Assembly: GCA_937877685.1 (NCBI GenBank)
Contig: CALFGU010000081.1
Span: forward strand, 1-9,420
Direction of reading: 5' to 3'
Source of the DNA: an uncultured Prevotella sp.
GTDB lineage: Bacteria > Bacteroidota > Bacteroidia > Bacteroidales > Bacteroidaceae
Length of the DNA stretch: 9,420 nt
Below, piece after piece: positions 6,870 through 9,420 of this stretch. Position 1 is the first letter of the stretch, and each line of letters opens with the position of its first letter. The position numbers and the translations under genes are program-made. The notes below the pieces were generated by a model that made no database searches, was not told where the DNA came from, and saw nothing but the letters and a program-made list of their open reading frames with translations.

Positions 6870-6941
6870 TTACACACGTCTCAACCCGCCTTTTGGTAGG
6901 AAATGATGGTGAAAACGATTATGTGTATTCTGAGTCTGCAT
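6870..6941 (-). CDS. hisL: his operon leader peptide (23 aa)
   Basis: A short open frame from ATG (6941) to TAA (6872-6870) encodes 23 residues with four histidines, three of them consecutive (codons CAC CAT CAT, 6911-6903), in the context NRFHHHFLP. It lies about 25 nt downstream of a good promoter -7 box and about 35 nt upstream of a terminator hairpin that precedes hisG. This arrangement is the hallmark of ribosome-mediated attenuation: scarce charged tRNA-His stalls the ribosome at the His run and favours read-through into the operon. The symbol hisL follows the enterobacterial usage by analogy of role; I claim no sequence homology. The call rests on sequence and layout only. Confidence 0.85.
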   Translation of the reverse strand: MQTQNTHNRFHHHFLPKGGLRRV

Positions 6942-6964
6942 AGTTTGTGTTGTTGTTTCGTCGG

Positions 6965-6996
6965 CAAATATAGGGGTTATATTTCAAAATGGCAAG
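6965..6996 (-). promoter_or_regulatory. Bacteroidota-type promoter of the his operon
   Basis: On the minus strand TATATTTG (6972-6965) fits the Bacteroidota -7 consensus TAnnTTTG exactly. CTTG (6996-6993) lies 20 nt upstream, where the -33 TTTG element is expected. Transcription would start a few bases downstream, near 6958, giving a short lead into the His leader peptide at 6941 and a leader RNA of about 200 nt before hisG. Confidence 0.8.
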
Positions 6997-7215
6997 AGAA
7001 AATAGAAATTTAATTACATTTTGTTTAATTAAGTTGCTTAAAACGGGATTTTGTGGTAGTTGTGAAAGGATTCTTTCACGTTTCGCCTCGCCCTCATCCA
7101 GACCTCCTTTTTACAGAAATAGAAATAGGAAAAACAAACCCTCAAATTCTTTTCCTAAAGTTACTTTGAATTTTTCTTTAGTCTCTTTTTGTTTTCGTTA
7201 AAATAATGGGCATAG
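6997..7215. other. AT-rich intergenic region upstream of the his promoter
   Basis: There is no convincing gene in this stretch; a 70-codon frame here has no recognisable features. The one structured feature is a perfect 7-bp inverted repeat with a 4-base loop, GTGAAAG-GATT-CTTTCAC (7062-7079). It lies about 65 bp upstream of the his -33 element and could be an operator, but it has no T-run and no known regulator can be assigned. The rest is AT-rich with short T- and A-tracts, compatible with an upstream promoter region. Confidence 0.5.
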
Positions 7216-7260
7216 AAAAACCGTGAGGCAGACGGGTGATTCAGTGTCTGCTTCACGGTT
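7216..7260 (-). terminator. Intrinsic terminator after the hydrolase gene
   Basis: A 15-position stem, 7246-7260 against 7219-7233, with one imperfect pair (AACCGTGA and GCAGAC are the matching blocks) and a 12-base loop, lies 24 bp past the hydrolase stop. The sense transcript ends in TTTTT (7220-7216). It separates the hydrolase transcript from the his operon. Confidence 0.88.
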
Positions 7261-7284
7261 GTATAAATAAATGTGTGTGAACTA

Positions 7285-8607
7285 TTACCACATTGCATCC
7301 ACCGCATAGGGATAGCGGCGACAGGGGTCGGCGAAAGTGGCGATGCTTTCTGCGAGTGCCGCGGCATTGGGTTTGAGTTTGCCCTTAAACACTTGCTTGC
7401 CGTTTACGAAAACCGTGACTGCGCGCTTGGGGTTAAAGAGACGCTCGTCAAGGAATATGCGCAACTTTCCGTGGGGTGAGGGAGTGTAGTGTTTCACTTG
7501 GCTTAAGGGAATACCCATTCCCGGATCGCGAATCGTAATTTCGTAAGCCACGTGTTCAGCCGTAATGTGAATCTCGTTCTTACGGGTTTCGTAGGTGTAG
7601 AACGTGCGGTTGCCAGCGCTGTCTGCCACTTCTTCCACCACCTTTAGGTTGTAAAACGCATTACGCTTCCAGCCGTCCATCTCGAAATTCTCCCAGCGGA
7701 ACACTTGAGGCGCAGCGTTGCGCACATGTCCTGCCAACCAGGGCGTGGTAGGCGCATAGTCAATGCTATGTCCGCGACCCTCGGGAAGATGAATCCAATG
7801 GCGGTAATAACCAGGGAAATGAGCGGCCAAAGTATCCAGAGCGGCACCCGTGCGACGGGTTAAAATATCGCGGTAAAAGGCACGGTCGAGTTCACCAGTG
7901 CGAAGCGAGAATGCCGTATGCATTAAGTTTTCAGCAGGTGCATTTTGAAGCGGTTCACCTCCCGCCATCGGACCCGCACCTGCGAGATAGTCGGCATAGA
8001 AACTCGCTAAGCGCTGACTGCCATAACCTCCCTCGGAAATACCAAAGAAATAGAGGCGAAGGGGATTGATGTTTTTATCCAAGAGTGCGCTACGCAACAC
8101 GTGTTGCCACACATATTGTTTGCCACGTTGCCACCAGCGGTAATATTCTCCCTCATTCGGAATCTGAGGTACGAGATAGGCGCTCGGACCATCCTTGAAA
8201 TAGTTGGCAAGTTTGAGTCCCGTGGCCCATTCATTCGCCTTCGGTCCCGAACCATGGAGATAAAGGAAGAAGGGATAACCCTCGGCAGGCATTTCTCCCT
8301 TTGTGCCGTAGTAGTAAGGCATGCGGGCATTGGGTTCTAAGACTTCGGGAATTTCGTATGCCCCTTGTGAGTCGGCAGAAATCGCTTGCTTGGTGTAGCA
8401 AGAGGCTTCCGTGAAACTTTCTTGCCAAAGCGTCCATGCTTCGTCGGCAGAAATCTGTGCCGTTTGTAAGGTAGCGTCGGGCGCAGGAGCAAGCGTTCCG
8501 GCGGGAGCACTAATGACCTTCTTGAAGTAATCCTTAATGGCAACAGAGGGCGATTGCGCAGTTGTTAAAAGGGGGAAGAGGGCGAGGAGGATAGATGTTT
8601 TTTTCAT
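7285..8607 (-). CDS. Secreted alpha/beta hydrolase (putative esterase)
   Basis: The 440-residue protein begins MKKTSILLALFPLLTTAQS, a signal peptide with a likely cleavage after TTA-17 and no lipobox cysteine, so export to the periplasm or outside is expected. The hydrolase core spans about 85-295, with an oxyanion-type YLHGSG (116-121), the nucleophile elbow GISEGGYG with S191, an acid candidate D241 in TGELDRAF, and a histidine candidate H280 in GRGHSIDY. A beta-rich C-terminal region (about 300-440) carries FVNGKQVFKG and ends in a DPxxxYPxxV-like stretch, as I recall from exported hydrolases of unknown substrate. The substrate cannot be told from sequence; a carbohydrate esterase or peptidase-like role is possible. 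I chose the ATG at 8607. An in-frame ATG at 8634, inside the end of the adjacent repeat element, would add nine residues before the signal peptide. It is monocistronic, with its own terminator. Confidence 0.85.
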   Translation of the reverse strand: MKKTSILLALFPLLTTAQSPSVAIKDYFKKVISAPAGTLAPAPDATLQTAQISADEAWTLWQESFTEASCYTKQAISADSQGAYEIPEVLEPNARMPYYYGTKGEMPAEGYPFFLYLHGSGPKANEWATGLKLANYFKDGPSAYLVPQIPNEGEYYRWWQRGKQYVWQHVLRSALLDKNINPLRLYFFGISEGGYGSQRLASFYADYLAGAGPMAGGEPLQNAPAENLMHTAFSLRTGELDRAFYRDILTRRTGAALDTLAAHFPGYYRHWIHLPEGRGHSIDYAPTTPWLAGHVRNAAPQVFRWENFEMDGWKRNAFYNLKVVEEVADSAGNRTFYTYETRKNEIHITAEHVAYEITIRDPGMGIPLSQVKHYTPSPHGKLRIFLDERLFNPKRAVTVFVNGKQVFKGKLKPNAAALAESIATFADPCRRYPYAVDAMW

Positions 8608-8626
8608 GATGTAAGTATCATTTATC

Positions 8627-8823
8627 TTAAACATACCCCCTCCCCGACTAAAGTCGGTACTCCCCCTAACTTAGTGGGAGAATTTAGAATGTGTACTTCG
8701 CTGAATTTTCTAACTGATTTTTTATGAAAATCTTATGCGGAATTTTCTAATGGAAGTGTGTATATAAATTCTCCCTCTAAGTTAGGGGGAGTACCGCCAA
8801 AGGCGGGGAGGGGGTATGTTTAA
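8627..8823. mobile_element. 197-bp MITE-like palindromic element
   Basis: Terminal inverted repeats of 60 and 59 bp (8627-8686 and 8765-8823) match almost perfectly from TTAAACATACCCCC inward. They flank a 78-bp AT-rich centre that holds two copies of GAATTTTCTAA. Each arm contains two nested hairpins: a CCG...CGG stem (8644-8657 and 8794-8806) and a CTCCC...GGGAG stem. No coding sequence is present, so it would depend on a transposase elsewhere. The outer TTAA at both ends could be a target duplication or part of the repeat. It fills nearly all of the space between the DUF554 gene and the hydrolase gene, and its hairpins may terminate the former transcript. Confidence 0.8.
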
Positions 8824-8848
8824 TAGGTTAATTTATAGCGTTCCAATC

Positions 8849-9420
8849 TTAAACGAAAAGACTTCTAACTAAGAAGAAAAGGAGTGGCATGAGGAGGGCA
8901 GGGAGTAGGTTAATGGTCTTACAATCCTTAATATGCATCACACCAAGTCCGGCTGCGGCGATAAGAACTCCCCCAACGATGGAGGTTTCTGCCACCAATT
9001 CATCGGAGATTAAGTCTGCCGACATTTTTGCGATAAGATAAAAACCGCCTTGCCAGAGGAAAACGAAAATGGCTGTAACTGCCGTCCAAATACCATAGGA
9101 AGAGGCGATAACAATCATCGTTACGAGGTTCAAGATAGCCACTGTCATGAGATATGTACTATCTCCCTTGAGCGCCAAAAGCACAGGGCCCATCATGGAA
9201 AGCGTACCGACGCAGCACAGGAGTACTGCCGTGGTGATTCCTTGAGCAATGTCGTTTCCACTTCCTTTACTAACTTTCTGCGTAGCACTCTCCATGCGTT
9301 GGTCAAAACGAAGAGCGGTGCCAATAAGTCCCCCAACGGAAAGACAGCCAATAAAGAGCACGGGATAGTTAGACGCTTTCATATTTTCCATAGCGACGCT
9401 GATGCCCAAGACTAATGCGG
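8849..9420 (-). CDS. DUF554 family membrane protein (5'-partial)
   Basis: The frame runs from the right edge to a TAA at 8851-8849, giving 189 visible residues of a protein usually about 230 long, so only the first N-terminal membrane segment is missing. The visible part begins ALVLGISVAMENM and continues with several hydrophobic segments (around GCLSVGGLIGTAL, ITTAVLLCCVGTLSMMGP, LNLVTMIVIAS, AIFVFLWQGGFYLIA, VGGVLIAAAGLGVM and a final ALLMPLLFFLV). The CVGTLSMMGP, GDSTYL and FLWQGG motifs fit the DUF554 (YdfK/YqgA-like) family of inner-membrane proteins of unknown function, possibly transporters. A TTG at 9409 could be read as a start, but the frame and the family similarity continue upstream, so I treat the gene as truncated by the window. 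No functional link to the neighbouring genes is apparent. Confidence 0.82.
   Translation of the reverse strand, partial: ALVLGISVAMENMKASNYPVLFIGCLSVGGLIGTALRFDQRMESATQKVSKGSGNDIAQGITTAVLLCCVGTLSMMGPVLLALKGDSTYLMTVAILNLVTMIVIASSYGIWTAVTAIFVFLWQGGFYLIAKMSADLISDELVAETSIVGGVLIAAAGLGVMHIKDCKTINLLPALLMPLLFFLVRSLFV

Noticed and set aside
6859..6928. Pairing of ATACACA (6928-6922) with TGTGTAT (6865-6859) in the his leader as a 1:2 hairpin
   Set aside because: Seven bp of AT-rich pairing over a long loop is weak. It may be incidental, so it is not listed as a feature.
9407..9409. TTG as true start of the DUF554 gene
   Set aside because: The frame stays open to the window edge, and the preceding residues fit the family, so the gene is simply cut by the window.

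Overview
The window is about 9.4 kb and everything in it reads on the minus strand. It is most consistent with a member of the Bacteroidales (Bacteroidota), probably Prevotella-like. The grounds are a Bacteroidota-type promoter (TATATTTG at the -7 position, with CTTG 20 nt upstream), the bifunctional HisB of Bacteroidales type, genes without obvious Shine-Dalgarno sequences, and intergenic repeats of a kind common in that group. The taxonomic call is inference.

Reading in the direction of transcription (right to left): (1) 9420-8849 is the 3' part of a DUF554 membrane protein gene. (2) 8823-8627 is a 197-bp palindromic, MITE-like element with ~60-bp inverted ends. (3) 8607-7285 encodes a secreted alpha/beta hydrolase, closed by an intrinsic terminator at 7260-7216. 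(4) 7215-6761 is a regulatory region: a promoter, a short histidine-rich leader peptide (HHH run) and a GC-rich hairpin with a U-tract directly before hisG. Together these form a classical histidine attenuator. (5) 6760-1 is the histidine operon in the order hisG, hisDC (fused), hisB, hisH, hisA, hisF. hisF runs off the left edge, and hisIE is expected beyond it. The genes supply ATP phosphoribosyltransferase, histidinol dehydrogenase plus histidinol-phosphate aminotransferase, HisB phosphatase/dehydratase, the HisFH glutamine amidotransferase-cyclase, and the HisA isomerase. This is the full pathway except HisIE.

The most unusual feature is what lies between the his genes. Apart from the hisH/hisA ATGA overlap, every junction holds a different small repeat cassette. 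Three (hisG/D, hisH/B, hisA/F) are long hairpins whose arms are built from short tandem units (15, 14 and 16 bp) and whose centres share short matches. The hisDC/hisB spacer is a 9-bp tandem array that is open in frame, so hisDC and hisB are separated by a single TAA codon. At the hisD/hisC junction a 21-bp tandem repeat is translated as the linker of a HisD-HisC fusion protein. I infer that such repeat spacers can become protein linkers and may drive gene fusion in this operon.
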